64,000 bases of DNA from JAAXHF01 sp965242605 (GCA_965242605.1 CBDESS010000003.1:62001-126000); one strand, 5' to 3'. Shown: positions 24,689 to 34,581, counted from the first letter of the stretch. Program-made: numbers and translations. Notes: a model not told the origin generated them from the sequence alone.

Positions 24689-25542
24689 ATGCAGGAACTC
24701 ACAGACAAGGTGGCGGTTGTTACCGGAGCGGCGAGCGGCATCGGCCGGGGCTTGGCCCGACGCTTTGCCGAGGAGGGCATGAAGCTGGTGCTGGCCGATA
24801 TCGAAGAGGCGGCCTTGCTGGAGGTGGAGAAGGAGCTGCGGCAGGCCGGCACGCCGGTGACAGCGGTCAAGACCGATATCTCACGCCGGGCGTCCGTCTT
24901 TGCCCTGGCCGAGCGGGCCTTTGAGGTCTTTGGCCGGATGCATATCGTGTGCAATAATGCCGGGTGTCTGGCGGGCTCGGCCCGGTCTGGGAAGTCCCCG
25001 TCCAAGACTGGGAATGGATCATGGCGGTCAATCTGTACGGCGTGCTGTACGGGATGCAGGCCTTTGTGCCACGCATGATCGAGCGGGATGAGGAGGGCCT
25101 GATTCTCAATACGACCTCGGTGGTGGGCCTGACGACCGGGGCCAGCTCGGTGTACGGCGTCACCAAACACGCGGTCACTCGCCTGACCGAAGGCTTGCAC
25201 TACGACCTGCGGGCGGGCGGCTCCAAGCTCCAAGCCGCCCTGTTAGTGCCTGAGGCAACCGCGACGAATATCCTGTACGCCGACCGAAACCGCCTCCATG
25301 AGCTGTTGGTGCCACGCGACGAAGAGGTCAGGGCCGCTTTGATTCACCGGCGTCAGGCCCGCCACGAGCGTCTACAGGAAATCGGCATGACGCCCCAACA
25401 GGTGGCCGAGATTACGGTCTGCGGCATTTGCCAGGGCCGGTTTTATATCCTGGCCGCGCCTGAGCGGACCGGGCGGGCGGTACGGCTGCGGATGGAGGGG
25501 ATTGTGCGGGGCAGCGGGCCAAGCCCCGAGGCCGCGGTCTAA
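24689..25542 (+). pseudogene. Short-chain dehydrogenase broken by a one-base deletion
   Basis: The first half reads MQELTDKVAVVTGAASGIGR and runs to MHIVCNNAG in one frame. The rest (VSGGLGPVWEVPVQDWEWIM ... TTSVVGLTTGASSVYGVTKH ... through 25542) is in another frame. The switch is at about 24960-24964, where GCCGGGTGTC would read through as GCC GGN GTG if the G-run had one more G. All SDR elements are present: TGAASGIG, NNAG, Ser and YGVTK. So this is either a very recent pseudogene or an indel error in a homopolymer. The intact product would be about 285 residues. It follows an alpha/beta hydrolase. Confidence 0.8.
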
Positions 25543-25575
25543 GCGGCTCAGGGCGGGCCGGGGCGTCTCACACGC

Positions 25576-26487
25576 TCAGCACAGCGAACTCAGAAAATCG
25601 ACCGTGCGCTCGAACGCCCCCGCATCGGCCTGAAAGACAAAGGCGCACATATCGGTCACGCCGATATCTTCGAGGCGCTTGAGTTCTCCGGCGACCGTTG
25701 CCGCGCCGCCCAGCAGAGCGACCTCGGTCGGCCGCTCAAGTCCGCCGCGAGCCAGCATCGTCCGATACGCCGGCAGCTCGCCATAGATGGCGAACACTTT
25801 GGCCGCCACCTCCAGGGCTTTGGCGGGGTCGTCAGTAATGGCCAGCGGCATCCCGGCAATCACGCGCGGGGCGGGTCTGCCTGCGTCTTTGGCCGCGCCG
25901 GTGATACGCGGAACAACGTGTTCACGCAGCGCTTGCTGACCGGCCATCCAGGTCACTGTGCCGTCTGACTCGCGACCGGCAAAGTCGAGCATCTTGGGAC
26001 CGAGGGCGGCCAACACGACCGGCACCGGGCTTGCCCCCTGGACGCTGAGATTCACACTGGCCCGGTATTCCCGGCCCTCGTGTTTGACGGGTTCGCCCCG
26101 CAAGATCGGCTTCATGACCGCCATGTATTCGCGCATATGGCTGAGGTGGCGGGTATAGTTCAGGCCATACATGTCTTCGATCACGAATTGATGCGACAGG
26201 CCGATGCCCAGGGTAAAACGCCCCTGGCTGGCTGCCTGGGTGGTCAGTGCCTGTTGCGCCATGACCGCCGGGTGACGCGGGTAGGTGGGCACGACGGCCG
26301 TACCTAATTCGATCCGGCTTGTCTCGCGTCCGACGATTCCCAGCAGGCCCATCGCGTCGTGCGAAAAAGCGTGGGCCAGCCAGGCCGAGTGCAGGCCGGC
26401 CGCCTCTGCCCGCTTCGCCCGGTGGATCACCTCGTCCAGATGCGGGCTCTCCCCCGCGCCTTCACCAATCATCATACCGATACGCAT
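25576..26487 (-). CDS. LLM-class F420-dependent-type oxidoreductase
   Basis: Luciferase-like oxidoreductase of 303 residues in the single-barrel group that often uses F420. The start MRIGMMIGEGAGESPHLDEV, then HSAWLAHAFSHDAMGLL and RIELGTAVVPTYPRHPAVMA, are characteristic; FTLGIGLSHQFVIEDMYG follows the usual R(F)xLGIG pattern. ATG 26487 has AAGGAGG upstream; the frame to 26544 is non-coding. Its 5' end faces the SDR at 26613 across 125 bases, a likely divergent promoter region. Cofactor choice between FMN and F420 is inferred from family resemblance only. Confidence 0.88.
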   Translation of the reverse strand: MRIGMMIGEGAGESPHLDEVIHRAKRAEAAGLHSAWLAHAFSHDAMGLLGIVGRETSRIELGTAVVPTYPRHPAVMAQQALTTQAASQGRFTLGIGLSHQFVIEDMYGLNYTRHLSHMREYMAVMKPILRGEPVKHEGREYRASVNLSVQGASPVPVVLAALGPKMLDFAGRESDGTVTWMAGQQALREHVVPRITGAAKDAGRPAPRVIAGMPLAITDDPAKALEVAAKVFAIYGELPAYRTMLARGGLERPTEVALLGGAATVAGELKRLEDIGVTDMCAFVFQADAGAFERTVDFLSSLC

Positions 26488-26612
26488 GGGTGTGTTCCTC
26501 CTTGTTTGTCCAGCGCTTTCGACCGTGGTAGTGTATACCAGCATTGAGGCGACAACGCATCCTTTGAGTGCCAGGCGGCGTTGCCAGACACCGGCAGATG
26601 GGGAGCGACACC

Positions 26613-27350
26613 ATGAACGAGATTGATTTCAGCGGCAAGACGGTTCTGGTCATCGGCGGCTCAAGCGGGATTGGCAACGGCATTGCCCGGCAGTTCCGAG
26701 ACCACGGGGCGGAGGTGTATGTGTGTGGCACCCGGGCGTCGGCAGACGCCTATGCAGACGAAAACGGCTCAGAGTTGAGCGGCCTGCGCTATTTCCAGTT
26801 GGACGTGTCGGAAGACGAAAACGTGCGGGCCTTCCAGCCACCTTTTGACCGGCTCGACGTGCTCGTTGCCTCGCAGGGCACGGTGCTGTACAAACAGGCC
26901 GAGTTTGAGATGCCGAACTTCCGCAAAGTCCTGGACGTGAACCTGATGAGCGTCATGCACTGCTGTATGCGGTTTCACCCCATGTTGAGGGAGACCAGGG
27001 GCAGCGTGATCATTCTCGGCTCGGGAGCGAGCTTTTTTGCCGTCTTTGGCAACCCGGCCTACAGCGCCAGCAAGGGTGCGCTGCGGACCCTGACGATGAC
27101 CCTGGGCGAAGCCTGGGCACGAGACGGCATTCGGGTCAACGGTATCGCCCCGGGCCTGATCGCCACCAAAATCACCAAAGTGACCTGGAATCATCCGCGT
27201 CGCTACGAAGACTCCCTGAGCGAGATCCCGCTCCGCCGCTGGGGCACGCCGGAAGAGATGGGCGGCATCGCCCTGTTTCTGGCCTCGCCGCTGGCCTCGT
27301 ACATGACCGGCCAGATGCTACTGGTGGACGGCGGGATGGGCCTGTCCTAG
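26613..27350 (+). CDS. Short-chain dehydrogenase/reductase
   Basis: SDR of 245 residues. Cofactor loop VLVIGGSSGIGNGIARQF is an unusual GGSSGIG version of TGxxxGIG. The catalytic region is IILGSGASFFAVFGNPAYSA followed by SKGALRTLT, giving Ser and YSASK. The C-terminus GIALFLASPLASYMTGQMLL ending in VDGGMGLS is typical of enoyl-reductase and ketoreductase-like SDRs. ATG 26613 has GGGGAG about 7 bases upstream; the 26568 start lies in the divergent intergenic region. It converges on the cupin gene with 6 bases between stops. Substrate unknown. Confidence 0.9.
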   Translation: MNEIDFSGKTVLVIGGSSGIGNGIARQFRDHGAEVYVCGTRASADAYADENGSELSGLRYFQLDVSEDENVRAFQPPFDRLDVLVASQGTVLYKQAEFEMPNFRKVLDVNLMSVMHCCMRFHPMLRETRGSVIILGSGASFFAVFGNPAYSASKGALRTLTMTLGEAWARDGIRVNGIAPGLIATKITKVTWNHPRRYEDSLSEIPLRRWGTPEEMGGIALFLASPLASYMTGQMLLVDGGMGLS

Positions 27351-27356
27351 GGCCGG

Positions 27357-27851
27357 CTAGGCCGCTTTCTTGCGCTGGACTTTTCCTGGACGCTTGGCGC
27401 TAGCCCGCTTGGACGCCTCAAACGCATCCTGGGCGCGTTTGAGTTCTTCCCAGCTGATATAGCCCTCGAACTGGTCCTCGCCAAAGAACAGCACCGGGCC
27501 GTTGCTGATAAACAGGTACTCGGTGTCTTCCAGAGCGGTGGTCGCCCCGTGGATCATGCCGTTAGGCTCGTACACATAATCGCCGGCGTTCAGGACGCCG
27601 TCGCGGACCTGGAGTTTGCCCTTCAGAATAAAGGTGTGGGAGGCGCTCAGGTGTTTATGCGGCGGCGCGGCATAGCCCTTGAGCCAGCGGAACAGTGCCG
27701 CCCAGCTGCCCGACTCTGAGCCGGTCCACAACACCTTCATAAAGGCGCGTTCGGGGTCGGCCTCGTTGGGAATCCAGTCCATGTCTGCGGTCCGAGCCAG
27801 CGAGTCCATGATCTCGCTGTTAAACGGGGTAATGTCTTGCGGTAGTGCCAT
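27357..27851 (-). CDS. Cupin-domain protein
   Basis: Small beta-barrel protein of 164 residues of the cupin family, close to the group named after 2,4'-dihydroxyacetophenone dioxygenase and anti-sigma ChrR-like cupins. WIPNEADPERAFMKVLWTGS is the N-terminal strand pair. PPHKHLSASHTFILKGKLQV carries the metal-binding HxHxxxE-like motif in the form HKHLSASH, and DYVYEPNGMIHGAT the second His. A Lys/Arg-rich tail follows. ATG 27851 has AAGGAGGG upstream. A frameshifted second cupin is at 54065-54526. The 298 bases upstream (27852-28149) hold no gene I can support. Confidence 0.85.
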   Translation of the reverse strand: MALPQDITPFNSEIMDSLARTADMDWIPNEADPERAFMKVLWTGSESGSWAALFRWLKGYAAPPHKHLSASHTFILKGKLQVRDGVLNAGDYVYEPNGMIHGATTALEDTEYLFISNGPVLFFGEDQFEGYISWEELKRAQDAFEASKRASAKRPGKVQRKKAA

Positions 27852-28149
27852 GCTTCCCTCCTTAGTCGTGTGTTGCGGTGCCTGAACACCCACGGGTGGC
27901 AAACATGCCTGGCCGTGGCCAAAGATGCAAGCCCGTGCACTTCATATTTTGGGCCAGGCGTGGCAGGGCAGCACCTTGACATCAGAGCTGCCGCAATGGA
28001 AATGGGGGAAAGTCCCTCATAGGCGATAGCAGCCACTGGCCAGCGTTCTGCGCTGATGAACCGGCGGGGGAGGGGATCCCCGGTGACTTTCCAATAACGT
28101 CACGGTCGTCTAGGATGGGGCCACCTGCAATGAACGTGAGGAGGTCGGT

Positions 28150-29412
28150 ATGAAGTTTACCTGGTTCAATCTGATGCCGTGGCCGTATCTGCCCGATAAT
28201 TTCCGTGAGGACTACCGCTCGGTGTGGGTGGACCTGCCCAACTCGCTCTACGACCCCAAGAAAGGTCATTTTGTCTATCACGAGTATATGGACCAGCTCG
28301 AATACGCCGACTCGCTGGGCTTTGACGGCATTGGCGTCAATGAGCACCACCAGAACGGCTATGGGCTGATGCCCTCGCCGAATATCATTGCCGCCGGCCT
28401 GGCCCGGCGGACCTCGCAGGCCGCGCTGGCCGTCATTGGCAATTCCATCGCCCTCTACAACCCGCCGATCCGGGTGGCCGAAGAGTTCGCCATGCTGGAT
28501 GTGCTCTCAGGCGGGCGGCTGCTGGCCGGCTTTCCGGTCGGTACCTCAATGGACACCAACTATTGCTACGGCCAGATTCCGTCCCTGACCCGCGACAAAT
28601 ACGCCGAGGCCCACGACCTCATCATGCGCGCCTGGGCCGAAGATGAGCCCTTCGCCTTTGATGGCAAATACAACCAGTTGCGCTGGGTCAACTGCTGGCC
28701 CAAGCCGGTCCAGCAGCCCCACCCACCGGTCTATATTCCTGGCGGCGGTTCGGTCGAAACCTGGGACTTCTGTCTGGATAACGACTACAACTACTCCTAC
28801 TTGTCGTTCACCGGCTATTTGCGCGGCAAGCAGCTCATGGACGGCTATTGGGACCGGGTGGCGGCGCGCGGCAAAGACGAGTCGCCCTACCGCGGCGCGT
28901 TTGCCCAGACCGTGTGTGTGGCCGACACCGACCAGGAGGCCGAAACGCTCTACGCCGAGCACGTCAGCTACTTCTACAACCGCTGCCTGCATGTCTACAA
29001 CGGCTTTGCCGACGCCCCGGGCTACCGGACGGTGAAGACCATCAAGGCCAATGTGTTGAACGCCCTGAGCGAGGACATGCAGAAGACCTTTCCGACCCTG
29101 ACCTGGAAGCAGTTGCTTGACGAGGGCTATGTCATTGCCGGCAGCCCGGCCACGGTGCGTGAGCGCATGGCCGAGATGATTAAGGGCTTGCACGTCGGCC
29201 ATGTGTTCTGTCTGATCCACATTGGTAATATGCCGGACTGGAAAACGCGCTATTCCACCCAACTCTTTGCCGAGCAGGTCATGCCCTATCTGCGCGCCCT
29301 GTGGCCGGACTGGAAGGACGACACGCGCTGGTGGTGCAAACCGATGGCCGAGCGCCTCGAGCCTGAGACTACTGTTGAGAAAGCGCGAGAGAACGGGAGG
29401 ATTCCGCTGTGA
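28150..29412 (+). CDS. LLM-class flavin-dependent monooxygenase
   Basis: Luciferase-like monooxygenase of 420 residues. SLGFDGIGVNEHHQNGYGLM contains the NEHH loop of bacterial luciferase-like enzymes. IRVAEEFAMLDVLSGGRLLA and FPVGTSMDTNYCYGQ follow, and QQPHPPVYIPGGGSVETWDF is the LLM signature near the middle. A GAGGAGG ribosome site precedes ATG 28150. It overlaps the next gene by 4 bases and so forms an operon with an alpha/beta hydrolase, a common pairing for Baeyer-Villiger-type or C-S cleavage routes (inference). A close architectural relative is at 37314. Confidence 0.9.
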   Translation: MKFTWFNLMPWPYLPDNFREDYRSVWVDLPNSLYDPKKGHFVYHEYMDQLEYADSLGFDGIGVNEHHQNGYGLMPSPNIIAAGLARRTSQAALAVIGNSIALYNPPIRVAEEFAMLDVLSGGRLLAGFPVGTSMDTNYCYGQIPSLTRDKYAEAHDLIMRAWAEDEPFAFDGKYNQLRWVNCWPKPVQQPHPPVYIPGGGSVETWDFCLDNDYNYSYLSFTGYLRGKQLMDGYWDRVAARGKDESPYRGAFAQTVCVADTDQEAETLYAEHVSYFYNRCLHVYNGFADAPGYRTVKTIKANVLNALSEDMQKTFPTLTWKQLLDEGYVIAGSPATVRERMAEMIKGLHVGHVFCLIHIGNMPDWKTRYSTQLFAEQVMPYLRALWPDWKDDTRWWCKPMAERLEPETTVEKARENGRIPL

Positions 29413-30191
29413 ACAGCCGGATGATTGAGACCCGGCCCGGGGTCAGGGTGCGGGTCTTTGAGGCCGGCCGGGGCGCGCCGCTGGTCTTTTTACACGCGGC
29501 CGGCGGCCTGTTCGGCCAGGAACCCTTCCTGGACCGCCTGGCCGAGCGCTATCAGGTCTTTGCCCCCGAGTTGCCCGGCTTTGGCGAGTCGAGCGGTGAA
29601 GAGGTGCTGGAGGACATGCAGGACTTCAGCCTGCACGGCTGGGATGTGGTGGGTGCGCTGGGCTTGTCCCGGCCTCACCTGCTCGGTCACTCACTGGGCG
29701 GCATGATCGCCGCCGAGATGGCCTGTGGGGCACCGAACGACCTGAGTAAGCTGGTCCTGGTGGCTGCGGCCGGCCTGTGGATCGCCGAGCACCCTATTCC
29801 CGACCTGTTCTCCTTCCTGCCCCACGAGTACGCCGAGTATCTGTTTCACGACCGGGTGGCCGGCGAGGCCATGCTGACCGGCGGGCTTGACCTCAGCGAC
29901 CCCGAGGCGCTCAAAGCGTTCTACATCGGCAACACCCGGCGGATGGGCACGGCTGGCAAGCTGCTGTTCCCGATCCCCAACCGCCGGCTGTCCAAACGCC
30001 TGTACCGGCTGCGCGCGCCAACGCTGCTCGTCTGGGGTGCGAGCGACCGCCTGATCCCGCCGGTGTACGCCGACCGCTTTCAGACCTGCATCCCCCATGC
30101 CCAAAAGACATTTGTTGAGGCCGCCGGCCATATGCTGCCGTATGAGCAGCCGGAGGCCTTTGTGGAGGCGGTGGCCGCTTTTCTGGGGTGA
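29409..30191 (+). CDS. Alpha/beta hydrolase
   Basis: Alpha/beta hydrolase of 260 residues. APLVFLHAAGGLFGQEPFLD is the oxyanion region, ELPGFGESS follows strand 4, and LLGHSLGGMIAAEMA is the nucleophile elbow with Ser near residue 97. Asp (WGASDRLIPP) and His (EAAGHMLPYEQPE) complete the triad. Start GTG 29409 overlaps the LLM stop (GTGA), so translation is probably coupled. Its own stop overlaps the GTG of hsdR in the same way. It most likely acts on the product of the LLM enzyme; the link to the restriction system is positional only. Confidence 0.9.
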   Translation: MNSRMIETRPGVRVRVFEAGRGAPLVFLHAAGGLFGQEPFLDRLAERYQVFAPELPGFGESSGEEVLEDMQDFSLHGWDVVGALGLSRPHLLGHSLGGMIAAEMACGAPNDLSKLVLVAAAGLWIAEHPIPDLFSFLPHEYAEYLFHDRVAGEAMLTGGLDLSDPEALKAFYIGNTRRMGTAGKLLFPIPNRRLSKRLYRLRAPTLLVWGASDRLIPPVYADRFQTCIPHAQKTFVEAAGHMLPYEQPEAFVEAVAAFLG

Positions 30192-33028
30192 GCCAGACAC
30201 CTGAACAACAGGCGCGGCGGGATATTGACGCCGCGTTGCGGGCCGCCGGCTGGTCGGTGCAAGACACGGACGCCCTTGACCTGAGCGCCGGCCACGGCAT
30301 TGCCGCGCGCGAGTTTCCCATGAAGTCGGGCTTTGGCACGGCAGACTACCTGCTCTATCTCGACTGCCGAGCCGCCGGAGCGATTGAAGCCAAGGCCACC
30401 GGGACGCTGACCGGCGTAGAGGCCCAATCCGAGAAATACGCCGTCGGTGTCCATGAAGACCTGCCGAGCTACCGCCGGCCCTTGCCGTTCCTGTTCGAGT
30501 CCAACGGCGCGGTGACGTACTTCACCAATGGGCTTGACCCGTCGCCGCGCAGCCGTGAGGTCTTCAACTTCCCCCGGCCCGAAACCCTGGCCGAGCTGCT
30601 CGCCCACCCCGTCCAACTCCGGGAGCGGCTCAGAAAGCTGCCGGCGCTGGACGACTCCCGGCTGTGGCCGGTCCAGGCCCGCGCTATCCGCAATCTTGAA
30701 CAGTCCTTTGCCACCGCCGCCCCGCGCGCCCTGGTCCAGATGGCGACCGGCTCGGGCAAGACCTTCACCGCGGTCAATGTCGTCTACCGGCTGCTGACAT
30801 ACGCCGGGGCAAAGCGTGTGCTGTTTCTGGTCGACCGCAGCAACCTGGGCCGTCAGACCTCTGACGAGTTCGCCAACTTCCAGCCGCCGGACGACGCCCG
30901 CACCTTCCCAGAACTGTACACCGTCCAGCGGCTGACGACCAACGCGGTCAACCCCGCGGCCAAGGTGGTCATCACCACCATCCAGCGGCTCTACTCCATG
31001 CTCAAGGGCGATGCCGAGTACGCCGCCGGCAACGAAGAAGGCTCGGCTTTTGAGGCTGGGTCGGCCTGGCAGCAGGAGCCGCCCGATGTGCGGTATAACG
31101 CCGCTCTCCCGCCCGAGTTCTTCGACTGTATTATTGTGGACGAGTGCCACCGCTCTATCTACGACCTGTGGAGCCAAGTGCTGCTGTACTTCGACGCCTT
31201 CCTGGTCGGCCTGACGGCCACACCGGCCGGCCGGACCATCGGTTTCTTCAAGCAGAATCTGGTCATGCACTACGGCCATAACGAGGCCGTGCTTGACGGG
31301 GTGAACGTTGACTTTGACGTGTACCGCATCCGCACCAGGGTGACAGAGCAGGGGGCGACTGTCGCTGCGGACGACACCGGCGTGTATGTGGACAAGCGCG
31401 ACAAGCTGACACGCCGGGAGCGGCTGGAACGGCTGAGCGACGACCTGACCTATACCGCCAGGCAACTCGACCGCGACGTGGTCTCGGAAAGCCAGATTCG
31501 TACCGTGTTGCAGCAGTTCGGTGACGCCGTGCTGCCCGAGGCCTTCCCCGACCGCCGGGAAGTGCCCAAGACCCTGATTTTTGCCAAAGACGACTCCCAC
31601 GCCGACGACATTGTGCGGATAGCCCGCGAGGTCTTTGCCGAGGGCAACGCCTTTTGCCACAAGATCACCTACCGCACCGGCTTCACCAAGGTCGTCTCGT
31701 TGATACAACAGGATGACGGCCCACCATCCGAAGTCGTGGAATGGAAACGCACTTCCGAACTCAGCCCGGACGAAATCCTGGCCAACTTCCGCAACACATT
31801 TCATCCGCGTATTGCTGTCACCGTAGACATGATCTCGACCGGCACCGACGTCAAGCCGATTGAGTGTGTGTTCTTCATGCGCAACGTCAGGTCCGCGGGC
31901 TTTTTTGAGCAGATGAAGGGCCGTGGGGTGCGCGTCATCTCGCCCGATAAGCTGCGGGCCGTCAGTCCCAGTGCCCGGGTGAAGGACCGCTTTATCATTG
32001 TGGACGCGGTGGGCGTGTGCGAGCAGGACCGGACCGAATCCCACCCGCTCAACCGCCAGCATAGCAGGAGCCTGAAGCAGATTCTTGACTATATAGCCCG
32101 GGGCGGCACAAACCCGGACGCGCTCACCACCCTGGCCGGCCGGCTGGCCCGCCTCCAGCATCAGTTCAGCCCGGATCAACTGGCCGAACTCCAGACGCTC
32201 GCCGGTGGCACATCCATGCCCGCGCTGGCGCGTGACCTGTTGAACGCATGCGACCCTGACGCACAGATTGCGGCCGCCAGAGCACGGTTCACGGTTGATG
32301 AACCACGGCAACCGCAGATTGACCAGGCGGCCGGGCAGCTCGCGCGTGCCGCAGTCACGCCGTTTCTAAAGCCGGACTTCCGCCGCCGCCTGCTGGAAAT
32401 CCAGCAGCAGAACGAGCAGACCATTGACCGCCACACCATTGACGCCGTGCTGTCGTCCGAGTTTGACGCCACCGCGGTAGAAAAAGCACGCGACAAGGTG
32501 CAGGACTTCCACGCCTGGCTTGACGGGCACAAGGACGAACTCACAGCCCTGCAGGCCCTGTACGCCGGAACCCGTCCGCTCAGGCTGTCCCTCAAAGACC
32601 TGCGCCAGCTCCGGGACGCCCTGGCCCGCCCGCCCTTGGCCGCCACCCCGGCCCAGTTGTGGCGCGCCTTTGAGACCGCCGAGCCGGCCGCGGTCAAAGG
32701 CAGGGGCGGTGAGCCTCTGGCCGACCTGGTAAGCCTGGTGCGCCACGCCCTGCTCCCAACCCTGACGCTTGTGCCCTACCGTGACGAGCTGCGGGAGCGT
32801 TACCACGCCTGGCTCGCCGAGCGCGAGGCCGCCACCGCATTCAGCCCCGAGCAGCGCGCCTGGCTTGACCGCATGGCCGAGCACATCGCCAGCAGCCTGG
32901 CCATAGAGCCGGCCGACTTTGAGACCGGCTGGTTCGGCCAACAGGGCGGCCTGGGCCGTGCCCACGCCCTGTTCGGCGACACCCTCACGCCGCTGCTGGC
33001 CGAACTCAATGAGAGGCTGGCCGCGTGA
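30188..33028 (+). CDS. hsdR: Type I restriction endonuclease subunit R
   Basis: Motor and nuclease subunit of a type I restriction-modification complex, 946 residues. The N-terminal PD-(D/E)xK nuclease is GTADYLLYLD (Asp53) with AIEAK (Glu67, Lys69). SF2 helicase motifs follow: Walker A QMATGSGKTFTA (residues 184-195), DECH box IIVDECHRSIY (near 316) and GLTATPAGR (near 340). Motif VI-like EQMKGRGVRVIS lies near 575. A C-terminal EcoEI-type domain would contact the methylase. Start GTG overlaps the upstream hydrolase stop by 4 bases; the stop overlaps hsdS the same way. All key residues look intact. It would translocate DNA using ATP and cut unmethylated DNA at a distance. Confidence 0.95.
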   Translation: MSQTPEQQARRDIDAALRAAGWSVQDTDALDLSAGHGIAAREFPMKSGFGTADYLLYLDCRAAGAIEAKATGTLTGVEAQSEKYAVGVHEDLPSYRRPLPFLFESNGAVTYFTNGLDPSPRSREVFNFPRPETLAELLAHPVQLRERLRKLPALDDSRLWPVQARAIRNLEQSFATAAPRALVQMATGSGKTFTAVNVVYRLLTYAGAKRVLFLVDRSNLGRQTSDEFANFQPPDDARTFPELYTVQRLTTNAVNPAAKVVITTIQRLYSMLKGDAEYAAGNEEGSAFEAGSAWQQEPPDVRYNAALPPEFFDCIIVDECHRSIYDLWSQVLLYFDAFLVGLTATPAGRTIGFFKQNLVMHYGHNEAVLDGVNVDFDVYRIRTRVTEQGATVAADDTGVYVDKRDKLTRRERLERLSDDLTYTARQLDRDVVSESQIRTVLQQFGDAVLPEAFPDRREVPKTLIFAKDDSHADDIVRIAREVFAEGNAFCHKITYRTGFTKVVSLIQQDDGPPSEVVEWKRTSELSPDEILANFRNTFHPRIAVTVDMISTGTDVKPIECVFFMRNVRSAGFFEQMKGRGVRVISPDKLRAVSPSARVKDRFIIVDAVGVCEQDRTESHPLNRQHSRSLKQILDYIARGGTNPDALTTLAGRLARLQHQFSPDQLAELQTLAGGTSMPALARDLLNACDPDAQIAAARARFTVDEPRQPQIDQAAGQLARAAVTPFLKPDFRRRLLEIQQQNEQTIDRHTIDAVLSSEFDATAVEKARDKVQDFHAWLDGHKDELTALQALYAGTRPLRLSLKDLRQLRDALARPPLAATPAQLWRAFETAEPAAVKGRGGEPLADLVSLVRHALLPTLTLVPYRDELRERYHAWLAEREAATAFSPEQRAWLDRMAEHIASSLAIEPADFETGWFGQQGGLGRAHALFGDTLTPLLAELNERLAA

Positions 33029-34581
33029 GCGACCACATTGACGGTGAACTGCCGCGTGGTTGGGCATTGGCAGCAGTCGAAGATATCTTAGCACCTTTGG
33101 CTGACGGGCGGAGATTGCATCAGGGGTGGAGCCCGCAATGCGAAAATGGTCCGAGCGAAAATCCCGAGGAATGGGGGGTTCTCAAGACGACGGCAATCCA
33201 ACCTGGCACATTCTTGCCCAAGTATAATAAGCGACTTCCCTCTCACCTGACTCCACGTCCCTCGTTAGAAGTGCATCCTGGCGACCTTCTGCTGACCTGT
33301 GCAGGACCTCGCTTTCGTTGCGGCATCGCTTGTCTTGTCAGGAACATCCCCAAGAAGCTGATGATGTCCGGCAAAATGTATCGGTTTCGTGTTCCAGAAG
33401 AGTCTATTGACCCACGTTTTTTAGAAGCATTCTTGCAGACCTCAATTGCACAAGATTCCATTGACCGCATGAAAACAGGTAGCAGCGACAACGGTCTGAA
33501 TCTGACGCACGGCAGGTTCAGACGCCTTAAAGTGCCTATCGCCCCATTCAACGAGCAGCGTCGAATCGTCGAAACCTGCGAAGAGTTACTCTCCGCCCTC
33601 AATACCGGCGTTGCCGCCCTGAAACGGGCGCGCGACAAGCTCACACTCTATCGCGCCGCGGTGCTCAAGGCCGCGGTCGAAGGCGCGCTCACCGCAGACT
33701 GGTGCGAACAGCGCCCGGACGCCGAGCCGGCCAGTGCACTGCTCAAGCGCATCCTCATTGAACGCCGCCGCCGCTGGGAGCAAGACCAGCTCCGCAAGTT
33801 TGCCGAAAAAGGCAAAACGCCGCCCAAGCGCTGGCAGACGAAGTACAAAGAGCCGGTCGCCCCGGATACAGCAAGTCTGCCCTCGCTGCCGGCGGGCTGG
33901 TGCTGGGCGAGCATTGACCAGCTCATCAAAGAGCCTTTACGAAATGGGCGTTCTGCCAAAACGACACAGAATGGTAGGGGTATTCCAACCTTCTCTATTT
34001 CCGCAGTAACAGAGGGAGACTTTTCTGAAAAAAATATAAAATTTACTTCTGCTGATCCTCGGAGCGCACAGGATTTATGGGTTCAAGCAGATGACATCTT
34101 TGTGCAAAGGTCAAACACGCCCGAGTTGGTCGGCACGACAAAACGCTACACCGAAGAGAGCGGACGGGCTATCTTTCCAGACCTTCTTATTCGGGTACGA
34201 GTTGCGCTCCCTGTTTCCCCCGCTTTTATTGAATTGACCCTTCAATCCAGTCGTTGCCACGCCTATTTCAGAAGGAAATCTCAAGGAATATCTGGAAGTA
34301 TGCCCAAGATTGACCAAGATACGGTACGACTTGCAACGATTCCACTTCCCCCTTTTGAGGAACAGCTTGCCATCGTCAAAGCTGTCGAAGCGCAACTTTC
34401 GGTTGTAGAGCGGCTGGAGGCCGATATTGACGCCAAGCTGAAGGCGGCGCAGAGCCTGCGCCAGTCAATCCTGCGCCACGCCTTCAGCGGCAAACTTGTC
34501 GCCCACGACCCGCATGACAAGCCGGCCTCGGCACTACTGAAGCGCATGGCCGCCGAGCGGAAGGCCGGCCGGCGTGTCTGA
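33025..34581 (+). CDS. hsdS: Type I restriction-modification specificity subunit S
   Basis: DNA-recognition subunit of 518 residues with two target-recognition domains (about residues 10-185 and 285-440), each followed by a conserved helical spacer. The first spacer starts at PFNEQRRIVETCEELLSALN and the second at PFEEQLAIVKAVEAQLSVVE, the usual repeats that set the distance between half-sites. Start GTG overlaps hsdR by 4 bases. The recognition domains are visibly richer in A+T than the spacers and neighbours, most clearly at 33940-34330, as expected for swapped recognition modules. It is followed by a 263-base gap before hsdM. Target sequence unknown. Confidence 0.93.
   Translation: MSDHIDGELPRGWALAAVEDILAPLADGRRLHQGWSPQCENGPSENPEEWGVLKTTAIQPGTFLPKYNKRLPSHLTPRPSLEVHPGDLLLTCAGPRFRCGIACLVRNIPKKLMMSGKMYRFRVPEESIDPRFLEAFLQTSIAQDSIDRMKTGSSDNGLNLTHGRFRRLKVPIAPFNEQRRIVETCEELLSALNTGVAALKRARDKLTLYRAAVLKAAVEGALTADWCEQRPDAEPASALLKRILIERRRRWEQDQLRKFAEKGKTPPKRWQTKYKEPVAPDTASLPSLPAGWCWASIDQLIKEPLRNGRSAKTTQNGRGIPTFSISAVTEGDFSEKNIKFTSADPRSAQDLWVQADDIFVQRSNTPELVGTTKRYTEESGRAIFPDLLIRVRVALPVSPAFIELTLQSSRCHAYFRRKSQGISGSMPKIDQDTVRLATIPLPPFEEQLAIVKAVEAQLSVVERLEADIDAKLKAAQSLRQSILRHAFSGKLVAHDPHDKPASALLKRMAAERKAGRRV

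Noticed and set aside
30080..32311. A 743-codon open frame on the minus strand opposite hsdR
   Set aside because: Mirror image of a high-GC coding sequence. It has no recognisable motifs and hsdR is fully supported on the other strand. The same holds for long antisense frames opposite the RND pump, amidohydrolase and P450 genes.
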